Positions 9,840 through 19,085 of a DNA stretch of 40,662 nt are shown here, piece after piece. The translations under genes and the position numbers were made by a program. Each line of letters opens with the position of its first letter. The first letter of the stretch is position 1. Location: positions 1 to 40,662 of the forward strand of contig JACQBS010000096.1 in the NCBI GenBank assembly GCA_016194325.1, read 5' to 3'. Source of the DNA: Nitrospinota bacterium (lineage in GTDB: Bacteria > Nitrospinota > Nitrospinia > UBA9942). The notes below the pieces were generated by a model. It had not been told where the DNA came from, ran no database searches, and worked only from the letters and a program-made list of their open reading frames with translations.

Positions 9840-9855
9840 TGGCATATCTCTTGCT
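9840..9855 (+). promoter_or_regulatory. Candidate sigma54 promoter TGGCATATCTCTTGCT
   Basis: Matches TGGCAYRNNNNTTGCW with exact -24/-12 spacing, upstream of an ammonium transporter gene. Confidence 0.7.
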
Positions 9856-9869
9856 ATATCATCAAATAT

Positions 9870-11183
9870 ATGAAAACCATTTTAAAATTTGTATCTATAT
9901 CCTGTCTGTTGATTTTCCTTTTCAGCGGCACTGTCTCTGCAGAAAGGATTATTACATCAGAGGGGGTTCAAACCAATCTTGATATCGTATGGATATGTAT
10001 TGCCACAGTCCTTGTCTTCTTCATGAAGGCAGGGTTTATCATGGTGGAGATTGGCTTTACAAAGGCAAAGAACGCTGTCAATGCAATCATGAAAAATATG
10101 ATGGATTTTGCAGTGAGCTCCATTGCCTTCTGGGTAATAGGCTTTGGGATTATGTTCGGGACTTCAAATGGACTCTTTGGAACCGATGGTTTCTTTCTCC
10201 ACGATTATGCTGATTCCCGCGACCCATGGCTATTTGCCTTCTGGATGTATCAGCTTGTGTTTGTATCTTCTACTGCTGCTATTGTATCGGGTGCAATGGC
10301 AGAGAGGACGAGATTCTTTGCCTCACTCATGTTTACTGTGTTTATGTCTGCATTTATTTATCCGATATTCGGCAGCTGGGTCTGGGGCAGCTTTTATCAC
10401 GGCGGTGGATGGCTTGAGAATCTTGGCTTTAAGGATTTTGCAGGCTCAACAGTCATTCATGCCATCGGCGGATGGGCAGGGCTGGCAGGGACAATGGTTC
10501 TTGGCCCCCGTATGGGGAAGTTCAGAAGAGACGGGACTATTAATCCAATTCTTGGACATAATCTCCCCCTTGCAGCACTTGGCACGTTGATTTTATGGTT
10601 TGGATGGTATGGATTCAATGCCGGTAATACATTGGAGGGAGGAAGCAAGATTGCAAATATTATGATAAACACAACCCTTTCAGGCTCTGCGGCGGCTGTA
10701 TCAGGGATGATTACAGCATGGTTTAGATTTGGCAAGCCTGATGTCGGAATGACCCTTAATGGTGCCCTATCTGGTCTTGTTGCAATTACTGCGGGTTGTG
10801 CCGATGTAGAGCCTGTATGGGCAGTTATGACAGGGATTGTTGCAGGGGTTATTGTTGTCTTCTCTGTTATTCAATTTGACAGATTGAAGATAGATGACCC
10901 TGTTGGTGCCGTATCTGTACATGGAGTCTGTGGTGTGTGGGGGACTGTGGCACTCGGAATGTTCAAGACAGGAGAGATGTTTAATATCTGGAATATTGGC
11001 ATCCAGATTCTCGGCAGTGTTATTGCGTTTGTCTGGGCATTTTTTGTTTCCTACGGAATCTTTATGTTCATTAAAAAGGCAATTGGTTTAAGGGTTACAG
11101 AGGAAGAGGAGTATCAGGGGCTTGACTATTCCGAGCATACGGCAGCAGCATACCCTGATTTCCAGATAACGAGTATAAAGTGA
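9870..11183 (+). CDS. amt: Ammonium transporter (Amt family)
   Basis: MKAGFIMVEIGFTKAKNAVNAIMKNMMDF; FAGSTVIHAIGGWAGLAGTMVLGPR; DDPVGAVSVHGVCGVWGTVALG; GLDYSEHTAAAYPDF. Confidence 0.96.
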   Translation: MKTILKFVSISCLLIFLFSGTVSAERIITSEGVQTNLDIVWICIATVLVFFMKAGFIMVEIGFTKAKNAVNAIMKNMMDFAVSSIAFWVIGFGIMFGTSNGLFGTDGFFLHDYADSRDPWLFAFWMYQLVFVSSTAAIVSGAMAERTRFFASLMFTVFMSAFIYPIFGSWVWGSFYHGGGWLENLGFKDFAGSTVIHAIGGWAGLAGTMVLGPRMGKFRRDGTINPILGHNLPLAALGTLILWFGWYGFNAGNTLEGGSKIANIMINTTLSGSAAAVSGMITAWFRFGKPDVGMTLNGALSGLVAITAGCADVEPVWAVMTGIVAGVIVVFSVIQFDRLKIDDPVGAVSVHGVCGVWGTVALGMFKTGEMFNIWNIGIQILGSVIAFVWAFFVSYGIFMFIKKAIGLRVTEEEEYQGLDYSEHTAAAYPDFQITSIK

Positions 11184-11368
11184 ACAAAAACTTTAACACG
11201 AATGACACGAATGGACGAATTACACGAAAAAATTCAAACAGGGATATACAGGATGGACAGGATAAAAGAAAATCCTGATTATTCTGTGCATCCCTGTTAA
11301 ATAAATGTTTTTATTCGTGCCATTCGTATATTCGTGAAATTCGTGTTTTAGGGTTTTATAATTTCTAT
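11184..11368. repeat. Interspersed palindromic element (CACGAAT/ATTCGTG arms) containing a nested ACAGGAT/ATCCTG palindrome
   Basis: aacaaaaactttaacacgaatgacacgaatgg...acaggatggacaggat...atcctgattattctgtgcatccctg...attcgtgccattcgtatattcgtgaaattcgtgttttagggttttataatttctat. Inverse-orientation relative of 15409-15560 and 19214-19366. Confidence 0.8.
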
Positions 11369-11912
11369 GGGTGAAAACAAATTAGACATAGATGAAGGGT
11401 TTAGACGCTCTGCACCAAGCAAGGTGCATATAATTATCATTGTCCTTTTAACGGCAGCAGGACTGACAATATCTTATGGCCTTACAACCCTATCATTTCA
11501 TTATTCATCAACAAATAAGTTTTGCTCATCACAGTGTCATGAGATGGTTGAGCCGTATCAACAGTATCTTAAATCAAGTCATTATGACAGTGAAGGAGGT
11601 GTGGTGGCTGATTGTGCTGACTGTCATCTGCCTCCAGGGGAATTCAATAAGTGGTATACAAAAATTCATCAGGGCATGAAGGATACTATAATGCATTTTC
11701 TATTAAAGCCTGAAGAGATGGACCATCAAAAATGGAAGGTATCGGCAGCAAAAGGTATCAGTCCTGAAGCATGTAAAAGGTGTCATAAAAATCTTTTCCC
11801 TTCAGGTCTTCACAGGGGCGGACTTTTAGCTCATAAGGCATTTAAGAAAAAAGAGGTAAAGAGTTGTCTAAACTGCCATACAAATTTGGTTCATGTAAGG
11901 AGGGAGGTCTGA
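11367..11912 (+). CDS. NapC/NirT/NrfH-like membrane-anchored multiheme cytochrome c
   Basis: Single N-terminal TM helix; heme motifs CSSQCH (CX3CH), CADCH, CKRCH, CLNCH. Confidence 0.85.
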   Translation: MGENKLDIDEGFRRSAPSKVHIIIIVLLTAAGLTISYGLTTLSFHYSSTNKFCSSQCHEMVEPYQQYLKSSHYDSEGGVVADCADCHLPPGEFNKWYTKIHQGMKDTIMHFLLKPEEMDHQKWKVSAAKGISPEACKRCHKNLFPSGLHRGGLLAHKAFKKKEVKSCLNCHTNLVHVRREV

Positions 11913-11913
11913 A

Positions 11914-13203
11914 ATGAAAGTTACAAGTTACAAGTTACAAGTTACAAGTGGGAAGATACAAGAGGCAAGATATATTCTGTATTTTGTATCCTGCATCTTG
12001 CTTCTTGCATCTTGCATCTTGTTTTTTCCTTCGGATGCTCTTGCAATAAAGAAGACAAGGGAGGAGATAGAGGCATCAAAGAGGTGTGTCCTTTGTCATA
12101 ACCAGATTAGTCCCGGAGTTGTCAATGACTGGGAAAAGAGCAATCATGCAAAGGCTTCAGTTACCTGTATTGATTGCCATCAGGCTGATAGTACTGATGC
12201 TGATGCAAGAAAACATGAAGGTGAAGTTATATCAGCCATTGTGAGTCCAAAGGACTGCTCCCGTTGTCATCCGAAACAGGTTATGGAGTTTAATGAGTCT
12301 CTCCATTCAAAGGCTTTGTCCTTTATTCAGAATCTGGAGGGGGAGAGGGCAGGGGATGATGCACTCGCCTATAAAGTAGAGGGGAAGGCAGCAGCAGTTA
12401 TGGGTTGTGAAAAATGCCACGGGACAGTAATTAAAGTAAAGAATGGAATACTTGATAAAGAGACATGGCCCAATAATGGGATAGGGCGTATTAATCCTGA
12501 TGGGAGTAAAGGTTCATGCAGTGCCTGTCATACGAGGCATCTCTTTTCAATTGCAGAGGCAAGGACTCCTGATATTTGCGGGACATGCCACATGGGACCC
12601 GACCATCCCCAGTATGAAATCTACATGGAGTCAAAACATGGCGTGATATACAACTCTGAAAGACAGAAGTGGAATATGGATGTTGCATCATCGTCATGGG
12701 ATACAAAATATTTCAGGGCGCCAACCTGTGCAACATGTCATATGTCAGGGATTGGCGAGCTTGAACCGACCCATAATATAAGTGACAGGCTTTCATGGGA
12801 GCTTGAATGGCCACAATCAGAAAAGACTAATGACTGGAAGGGTAAGAGGGATAAGATGCAGAGGGCTTGTCTCTCGTGTCATTCAAAGACACATGTTGAA
12901 GGGTATTATCAGCAGTTTGATAATGCAGTTACCCTTTATAACGATGAGTATTACAAGCCTATAAAGAAGGATATGGATGAGCTTTATAAACTGGGTTATC
13001 TGACAAAGGATAAGTTTGACGAGGAGATAGAGTTTGAATTTTTTGAATACTGGCATCATGAGGGGAGGAGGGCGAGGATGGGTGCATCCATGATGGGCCC
13101 TGATTATGCCCAATGGCACGGTTTTTATGAGCTTGCAAAGAGGAGATTGAAGTTAAAGAATATGATTAGAGAAATAATGGAAAAGAAGGGGAAGGGGAAA
13201 TGA
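11914..13203 (+). CDS. Octaheme hydroxylamine oxidoreductase-like (HAO family) cytochrome c
   Basis: Eight CxxCH motifs (CVLCH, CIDCH, CSRCH, CEKCH, CSACH, CGTCH, CATCH, CLSCH); C-terminal HAO-type block FEFFEYWHHEGRRARMGASMMGPDYAQWHGFYEL. Confidence 0.85.
   Translation: MKVTSYKLQVTSGKIQEARYILYFVSCILLLASCILFFPSDALAIKKTREEIEASKRCVLCHNQISPGVVNDWEKSNHAKASVTCIDCHQADSTDADARKHEGEVISAIVSPKDCSRCHPKQVMEFNESLHSKALSFIQNLEGERAGDDALAYKVEGKAAAVMGCEKCHGTVIKVKNGILDKETWPNNGIGRINPDGSKGSCSACHTRHLFSIAEARTPDICGTCHMGPDHPQYEIYMESKHGVIYNSERQKWNMDVASSSWDTKYFRAPTCATCHMSGIGELEPTHNISDRLSWELEWPQSEKTNDWKGKRDKMQRACLSCHSKTHVEGYYQQFDNAVTLYNDEYYKPIKKDMDELYKLGYLTKDKFDEEIEFEFFEYWHHEGRRARMGASMMGPDYAQWHGFYELAKRRLKLKNMIREIMEKKGKGK
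11918..12013. repeat. Heptanucleotide tandem-repeat hairpin encoding the signal peptide of the HAO-like protein
   Basis: (GTTACAA)4 ... CTTGCTT CTTGCAT CTTGCAT CTTG, period 7; encodes KVTSYKLQVTSGK...CILLLASCILF. Confidence 0.8.
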
Positions 13204-14045
13204 ACAAAGAAGACAGAAGACAGAAGACAGAAGACAGAATAAAGACTTTTGGTTTCTTGCTTCTTGTTTCTTGCTTCTTACTTCTCACATTTTACTGGAA
13301 CAGACAGGGTGAGGACGCCTCTGCAATATCCAGTGGTGAGTCTGATGATATACCATCCGAGGAAATGGTAGAGATTCCACAAGGTTCATTTATTATGGGA
13401 AGTCCAGATGGTGAGTTTGATGAGAGTCCGTTACATAAGGTTGAGATAGGCAGTTTATATATGGACAGATATGAGGTGACAAATATTCAGTATCAGAAAT
13501 TCATCCTATACGATCCTAACTGGCAGAAGGGCAAAGTGAGATTTGAAGAGGCAGATTATAATTATCTGAATGACTGGGATGGTAATGAATTTCCAAAAGG
13601 GAAAGAGAATCATCCTGTAGTTTATGTAAGCTGGTATGCCGCCAATGCCTATGCCAGATGGGCTGGGAAATCACTTCCTACAGAGGCACAGTGGGAATAC
13701 TCTGCCAGAGGAGGTTATGAAGGTATGAGATATGTATGGGGGAATTCACGGGAGACTCATCTATCTAATTTTAGAGGCAGGGGGATAATGCCTGTTGGGA
13801 GTTTCAGTATGAATGGTTTTGGGGTTAATGATATGGCAGGGAATGTGTGGGAATGGAGTGCTGATGGGTATGAGCTTTATACGGGAGGAGAGGAGAAGAA
13901 CCCAAGGCCGCGATTAAATAACCATATAAAGGTAATCCGCGGCGGTTCATGGAATAGTGATATGAATGACCTGCGGGTCTCTGTTAGAAAGACCGAGAAG
14001 CCAAATGTCTGCAGGGGGGATATTGGATTTAGGGGTGTAAGATAA
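13200..14045 (+). CDS. SUMF1/formylglycine-generating-enzyme-like domain protein
   Basis: EMVEIPQGSFIMGSPDGEFDESPLHKVEIGSLYMDRYEVTNIQYQKF; WYAANAYARWAGKSLPTEAQWEYSARGG; GVNDMAGNVWEWSADGY; VIRGGSWNSD; GDIGFRGVR. Confidence 0.93.
   Translation: MNKEDRRQKTEDRIKTFGFLLLVSCFLLLTFYWNRQGEDASAISSGESDDIPSEEMVEIPQGSFIMGSPDGEFDESPLHKVEIGSLYMDRYEVTNIQYQKFILYDPNWQKGKVRFEEADYNYLNDWDGNEFPKGKENHPVVYVSWYAANAYARWAGKSLPTEAQWEYSARGGYEGMRYVWGNSRETHLSNFRGRGIMPVGSFSMNGFGVNDMAGNVWEWSADGYELYTGGEEKNPRPRLNNHIKVIRGGSWNSDMNDLRVSVRKTEKPNVCRGDIGFRGVR
13204..13287. repeat. Heptanucleotide tandem-repeat hairpin encoding the N-terminus of the SUMF1 protein
   Basis: (GAAGACA)4 ... TTTCTTG CTTCTTG TTTCTTG CTTCTTA CTTCTCA, period 7; encodes KEDRRQKTEDR...FLLLVSCFLLLTF. 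Confidence 0.8.
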
Positions 14046-14049
14046 GAAA

Positions 14050-14120
14050 CAGTATCAAAGGGTCAAAGTGTCAGAGCTTTAATACTTTAAACTTTGATAC
14101 TTTGACACTCTGACACTTTT
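14050..14120. repeat. Octanucleotide tandem-repeat hairpin, third copy
   Basis: agtatcaaagggtcaaagtgtcagagctttaatactttaaactttgatactttgacactctgacactttt. Confidence 0.85.
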
Positions 14121-14135
14121 AAAAGGGAGGGAGAT

Positions 14136-15377
14136 ATGAATATATTACAAAAGCTTAGTTTTAAAAAGTTGATTCCTGTTATTTTGGTAATAATAATAAT
14201 TTATTCCCTTTTTGGTAAAAACCCTATGGGCTATTACCATGTAGTTCAGAAATGGCCCAGCGGGGAGTTGAAAATTATTACAGAGCCGGGGTTATATTGG
14301 AAGGGACCGTTAAGTGATGTAACTAAATTCAGGGTGTCAGGTGTTGTCACATTTGAAGACAGAATAGAAAATATCAGGAAAGAAGAGAAGAAGGTTATTG
14401 ATTCAATCAATGTGATATTTAAGGATAATGGTATCGGGAGCATAAATGGCATTATAAGATATACGCTCCCATCCATCCCTGAAAAGATGAAATTGATTGT
14501 CAGGGATGCACGGAATGAGGATACCTTACAGCAGAAGATATTAAGGAACTATATCAATAGCGTGATGACCATCGTTGCAGCCTCATACAGCAGTACAGAC
14601 TCCATTCGTGAGAGGGGTAACTTTATCAGGGATATATTTGATAGCCTGCAGAATGGGATGATTGCCTATGAAAAAAAGGTAGTAGAGGGGAATCTAATTT
14701 TAACTCCTATAACAAAGTCAGAAAATAACATATCAATGCCGGTGAGGATGCCGCCGATTTCTGATAAATATGGAATAAATTTTAATAATTTCACCTTAAA
14801 GAAGATTGAGTATGATAAACAATCCCAGTCAAAGTTTGATGAACAGAGGCTGCTTGAACAGCAGAGGAATAATGCGATTATCATGGCAGAAAAGGCAAAA
14901 CAGGATGCCATAACTGCAAAGGCTGAAGAAGAGAAACTTCAGGCTGAGACAAAGATGAGGGAAGAGCCTCTGAGATTGGAGGCAAGGATAAGGGCTGAGA
15001 AGGATGCAGAGCTTGCAAGGATTGAGGCGGAGAAGGAAAAGTCAGTTGCAATTATTAATGCACAGAAAGGTAAGGAGGCGGCACAGTTATTGTTGGAAAA
15101 GGCAAGGCTTGAGAAACAGTCTATGATTGAAAATGCGGAAGGTAAGAGGGTTTCATCCCTAAAAGAGGCAGAGGGAAGGCAGGCATTGGCAAAGGCTGAT
15201 AATTCACTTGAGCTAAGGCTGCAGATGAAAAAAGATACACTTGTAGGTGTTGCAAATGCACTGAAAGATATAAAAGTCCCTTCAGCTATTGTGGGAAGCA
15301 GTAGTAGTCATACCTCAGGGAATCCTGTCCTTGATATATTCATGTTGAACCAGCTAAAGGAGCTTACAAAGGAATGA
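14136..15377 (+). CDS. SPFH/band-7 (prohibitin/flotillin-like) domain protein
   Basis: N-terminal TM helix; SPFH-like region followed by a long charged AEAEK-rich coiled coil and a short C-terminus. Confidence 0.7.
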   Translation: MNILQKLSFKKLIPVILVIIIIYSLFGKNPMGYYHVVQKWPSGELKIITEPGLYWKGPLSDVTKFRVSGVVTFEDRIENIRKEEKKVIDSINVIFKDNGIGSINGIIRYTLPSIPEKMKLIVRDARNEDTLQQKILRNYINSVMTIVAASYSSTDSIRERGNFIRDIFDSLQNGMIAYEKKVVEGNLILTPITKSENNISMPVRMPPISDKYGINFNNFTLKKIEYDKQSQSKFDEQRLLEQQRNNAIIMAEKAKQDAITAKAEEEKLQAETKMREEPLRLEARIRAEKDAELARIEAEKEKSVAIINAQKGKEAAQLLLEKARLEKQSMIENAEGKRVSSLKEAEGRQALAKADNSLELRLQMKKDTLVGVANALKDIKVPSAIVGSSSSHTSGNPVLDIFMLNQLKELTKE

Positions 15378-15408
15378 CCATTTTAAAATTTATTAGGTTT
15401 TGTTCAAG

Positions 15409-15560
15409 TATAGGAAATTATAAAATTCTGGAACACGAATTTCACGAATATACGAATGGCACGAATAAAAACTAAAATTGAAAGTAAAAATATTTTCTGT
15501 AATTAGTAGTTATTCGTATAATTTGTCCCATTCGTGTTATTCGTGTTCAAGTCTTTGTTC
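15409..15560. repeat. Interspersed palindromic element with TATAGGAAATTATAAAA head and CACGAAT/ATTCGTG arms
   Basis: tataggaaattataaaattctggaacacgaatttcacgaatatacgaatggcacgaataaaaact...attcgtgttattcgtgttcaagtctttgttc; near-identical to 19214-19366. Confidence 0.85.
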
Positions 15561-15591
15561 TGCCACAAAATTAGGCATAAAAATTATCCTC

Positions 15592-15608
15592 TGCTTAAAT
15601 ATATAGCA
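15592..15608. promoter_or_regulatory. Candidate NtrC-like dyad TGCTTAAATATATAGCA (TGC-N11-GCA)
   Basis: Same spacing and flanks as 9771-9787; about 110-125 bp upstream of a second sigma54-like promoter. Confidence 0.45.
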
Positions 15609-15613
15609 TAAAA

Positions 15614-15643
15614 AACCTGACTACTGACCACTGACCACTGACC
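15614..15643. repeat. Heptanucleotide tandem repeat CTGACTA CTGACCA CTGACCA CTGACCA
   Basis: Direct reading: cctgactactgaccactgaccactgacca, period 7. Confidence 0.75.
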
Positions 15644-15716
15644 ACTTAAATTATTTTCTTAAGCCAAATCAACAGCTTGAACGGTTTAATCGGTTTAAAC
15701 TGGTTAAACGGCTTCA

Positions 15717-15732
15717 TGGCATGCCCTTTGCT
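15717..15732 (+). promoter_or_regulatory. Candidate sigma54 promoter TGGCATGCCCTTTGCT
   Basis: Exact -24/-12 spacing, upstream of the HTH-porin-glnB-amt cluster. Confidence 0.65.
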
Positions 15733-15747
15733 CATATGTATATACAG

Positions 15748-15927
15748 ATGATTAAAAGAGAAGACATAAAAAATATAAGGGAGAAGTTGAGAATAACACA
15801 GGAGGAATTTGCAAGGAGGATTGGAGTTACAGTAACCACCATCTCCAGATGGGAAAGGGGGGATTGCCTGCCAAAATCAAGGGTAGTAATTGAAAAGGTA
15901 AAGAGGCTTAAAAGTTCGATTAACTGA
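15748..15927 (+). CDS. Small XRE-type helix-turn-helix regulator
   Basis: IREKLRITQEEFARRIGVTVTTISRWERGDCLPKSRVVIEKVKRL. In-frame starts at 15721, 15736 and 15748; 15721 would lie inside the putative promoter. Confidence 0.8.
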   Translation: MIKREDIKNIREKLRITQEEFARRIGVTVTTISRWERGDCLPKSRVVIEKVKRLKSSIN

Positions 15928-15941
15928 AAGGAGGAAATTTA

Positions 15942-17075
15942 ATGAAAATGAATAAGTTAAAAATTTTTGTAGTTGTCAGTATATTGTGTCTTTCATTTTC
16001 TGATATCTCAAGGGGAGAAGATGCACCTAATATTATAAAGGATATAAAGGTGAATGGGTTTGTCTCCACATCGTATAACCATAATCTCAACGACCCTGAT
16101 ACGAGGAAGGTGAATTATCGCCCCTTCAATGAAAATGCAAATAGTTTTAACCTTGATGTGGCAGAGCTTGTGTTTCAAAAAGAGGCTGCCGAGGCAGGTG
16201 ATATAGGTTTCAGGACAGATATTATGTACGGTTATACAATACCAAAGGCTATTCGCTCCACATGGCCTGGTGTAACCCAGAGTGCTGACGATGATTTTGA
16301 TATTCAGCAGGCTTATGTGAGATATGTTGCACCTATAGGAAGCGGGCTTACACTTGATATGGGTAAATTCATTACAGAGATGGGCGGAGAGGTTATTGAG
16401 GGATACGATGCATGGAATTACAATTACTCCCGTTCTCTGTTATTTTATTACAGTATTCCATTTACCCATACTGGACTCAGGGGAACTTATAAGATTAATG
16501 ATGTGGTTACCCTCACAGGGGAGATTCTAAATGGGTGGGACAATGTGGTGGATAATAACAAAGGAAAGACCTTTTGTGGGCATCTTATGTTGACACCTAT
16601 GGCTAATACAATGATTAATCTAAAATACATGGGTGGTCCTGAGCAAACCAATAATGATACTAATAATAGAAGTGTCTTTGATGTAAATCTGACCACAACC
16701 CTTATGGAGCGTTTTACCCTTGCCCTTGACTATGTCTATGCAGGTGAACAGAAGGACCCCAATAATGTGGTGAAGCCGAACGGTGATAGTAAATGGTCAG
16801 GAGTTGCAGGTGTTATCAGGTATGCTGCCAGTGACAGATATGCCATCAATATCAGGGGAGAGACATTTAAGGATGATGATGGTGCAAGGACAATGGTAAA
16901 ACAGAATATGTGGGAGGTTACTGTTACACCTGAATTTACTGTAAAGAAGAATTTGGTCATTAGACCCGAATACCGCCATGATGTATCAGACCAAAAGGTG
17001 TTTGACAAGGGAAGTAATGCGGCAAGCGAAAAGACACAGGATACAATAGCGATTAATATATTTTTCTATTTTTAA
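15942..17075 (+). CDS. Outer-membrane porin-like beta-barrel protein
   Basis: Signal peptide; alternating beta-strand pattern; terminal IAINIFFYF. Confidence 0.75.
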   Translation: MKMNKLKIFVVVSILCLSFSDISRGEDAPNIIKDIKVNGFVSTSYNHNLNDPDTRKVNYRPFNENANSFNLDVAELVFQKEAAEAGDIGFRTDIMYGYTIPKAIRSTWPGVTQSADDDFDIQQAYVRYVAPIGSGLTLDMGKFITEMGGEVIEGYDAWNYNYSRSLLFYYSIPFTHTGLRGTYKINDVVTLTGEILNGWDNVVDNNKGKTFCGHLMLTPMANTMINLKYMGGPEQTNNDTNNRSVFDVNLTTTLMERFTLALDYVYAGEQKDPNNVVKPNGDSKWSGVAGVIRYAASDRYAINIRGETFKDDDGARTMVKQNMWEVTVTPEFTVKKNLVIRPEYRHDVSDQKVFDKGSNAASEKTQDTIAINIFFYF

Positions 17076-17092
17076 TGTATAGAAATTTCAAT

Positions 17093-17514
<422 letters not shown>

Positions 17515-17591
17515 GTGTCAAAGTATCAAAGTGTCAAAGAGTCAAAGTTTTTAAACTCTGACACTATGAATCTCTGACGCTATGACACTTT
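17515..17591. repeat. Octanucleotide tandem-repeat hairpin, fourth copy
   Basis: gtgtcaaagtatcaaagtgtcaaagagtcaaagtttttaaactctgacactatgaatctctgacgctatgacacttt. Confidence 0.85.
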
Positions 17592-17610
17592 AATTAAGGG
17601 GGGATTTAAA

Positions 17611-19062
17611 ATGATTTCAAAAAAATATTTTCATGCAGTGCTTATTCTATTGGCACTGACTACTTTTAGTATTACAGGGGCTTTTGCTGAGGAGGCTCCT
17701 CCAGTCCCTGCAGTTCAGGAAGCTGCACCAGCTCCGGCGGCCCCAGCATCGCCCGCATGGGATGCTAAATTTGCGGCGGATACTGTCTGGACGCTTGTTA
17801 CAGCATTCTTGGTATTCTTTATGAACCTTGGATTTGCTATGGTAGAATCGGGATTATGTCGTTCAAAGAATGCAGTAAATATACTCTCTAAAAATGTTAT
17901 AGTCTTCTGCGTTACTGTGGTTTTTTTCTGGTTTGTCGGATTTGGCATTATGTTTAGCAGTGGTAATTCCTACTTTGGAACAACAGGATGGATGCTTTTC
18001 GGGGCGGACAACAGCCCTGCTACTGGAGATGCATATAAGGGTATTTTTGCCTCGTTGAATTGGACAGGAGTTCCCCTATATGCAAAATTTATATTTCAAC
18101 TTGTTTTTGCCGGGACTGCCGCGACAATTGTATCAGGGGCAGTTGCTGAGAGGATAAAATACTTCTCCTTTTTTGTCTTTTCTGCTGCTATGGCTATAGT
18201 CATATATCCTGTAGCAGGACATTGGATATGGGGCGGCGGATGGCTTGCTACAATGAAAACCCCGTTCCTTGATTTTGCAGGCTCTACGGTCGTCCACAGT
18301 ATCGGCGGATGGGCTGCATTAATGGGGGCGATTTTACTGGGTCCAAGGATTGGAAAATATACCAAAGATGGGAAGGTCAATGCTATCCCCGGTCATGATA
18401 TGGGTATGGCGACACTCGGAATGTTCGTCCTGTGGTTTGGCTGGTTTGGTTTTAACCCTGGCAGCACAATGGCTGCTGATGCCGATGCCATTTCAAGGGT
18501 TGCTATAAATACTTGTATAGCAGGGGCGGTTGGAGGTGTTGCAGCCACTTTTGCCGCTTATTTAGCCTTAGGCAAACCTGATTTGAGCATGGTTTTAAAT
18601 GGAATTCTTGCAGGCCTTGTAGCAATTACAGCCCCGTGTAACTGGGTGACCCCTGTCGGATCATTTATCATAGGTTTGATTGCAGGGATATTGGTTGTTT
18701 ATGCTGTTCTATTCTTTGACAAGATACAAGTAGATGACCCTGTGGGTGCACTCTCCGTCCACCTCGTAAATGGTGTATGGGGTACCTTATCTTTGGGTCT
18801 ATTTGCTGCAAATGTTAGTGGTGGTATTACTGGGCTTTTCTATGGCGGTGGTATAGCCCAGCTTATTGCACAGATTAAGGGTGTAGTAGCTGTAGGTGCT
18901 TATGTTGTAGTCGTAAGTCTTATATGCTGGGCAATCATAAAGGCTGTTATGGGGTTGAGGGTTGGAGAAGAGGAGGAGCGTGAAGGACTTGACATAGGCG
19001 AGCATGGGATGCAGGCGTATCCGGACTTTGTCGGGACAACTTCTACAAGAGGTATTGCTTAA
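17611..19062 (+). CDS. amt: Ammonium transporter (Amt family), second paralogue
   Basis: MNLGFAMVESGLCRSKNAVNILSKN; DFAGSTVVHSIGGWAALMGAILLGPR; DDPVGALSVHLVNGVWGTLSLG; GLDIGEHGMQAYPDF. Confidence 0.96.
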   Translation: MISKKYFHAVLILLALTTFSITGAFAEEAPPVPAVQEAAPAPAAPASPAWDAKFAADTVWTLVTAFLVFFMNLGFAMVESGLCRSKNAVNILSKNVIVFCVTVVFFWFVGFGIMFSSGNSYFGTTGWMLFGADNSPATGDAYKGIFASLNWTGVPLYAKFIFQLVFAGTAATIVSGAVAERIKYFSFFVFSAAMAIVIYPVAGHWIWGGGWLATMKTPFLDFAGSTVVHSIGGWAALMGAILLGPRIGKYTKDGKVNAIPGHDMGMATLGMFVLWFGWFGFNPGSTMAADADAISRVAINTCIAGAVGGVAATFAAYLALGKPDLSMVLNGILAGLVAITAPCNWVTPVGSFIIGLIAGILVVYAVLFFDKIQVDDPVGALSVHLVNGVWGTLSLGLFAANVSGGITGLFYGGGIAQLIAQIKGVVAVGAYVVVVSLICWAIIKAVMGLRVGEEEEREGLDIGEHGMQAYPDFVGTTSTRGIA

Positions 19063-19085
19063 ATTGCACGATATAGAGTTGAAAT

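Noticed and set aside
10144-10590. 148-aa plus-strand ORF overlapping amt
   Set aside because: Alternate frame of a highly conserved Amt coding region.
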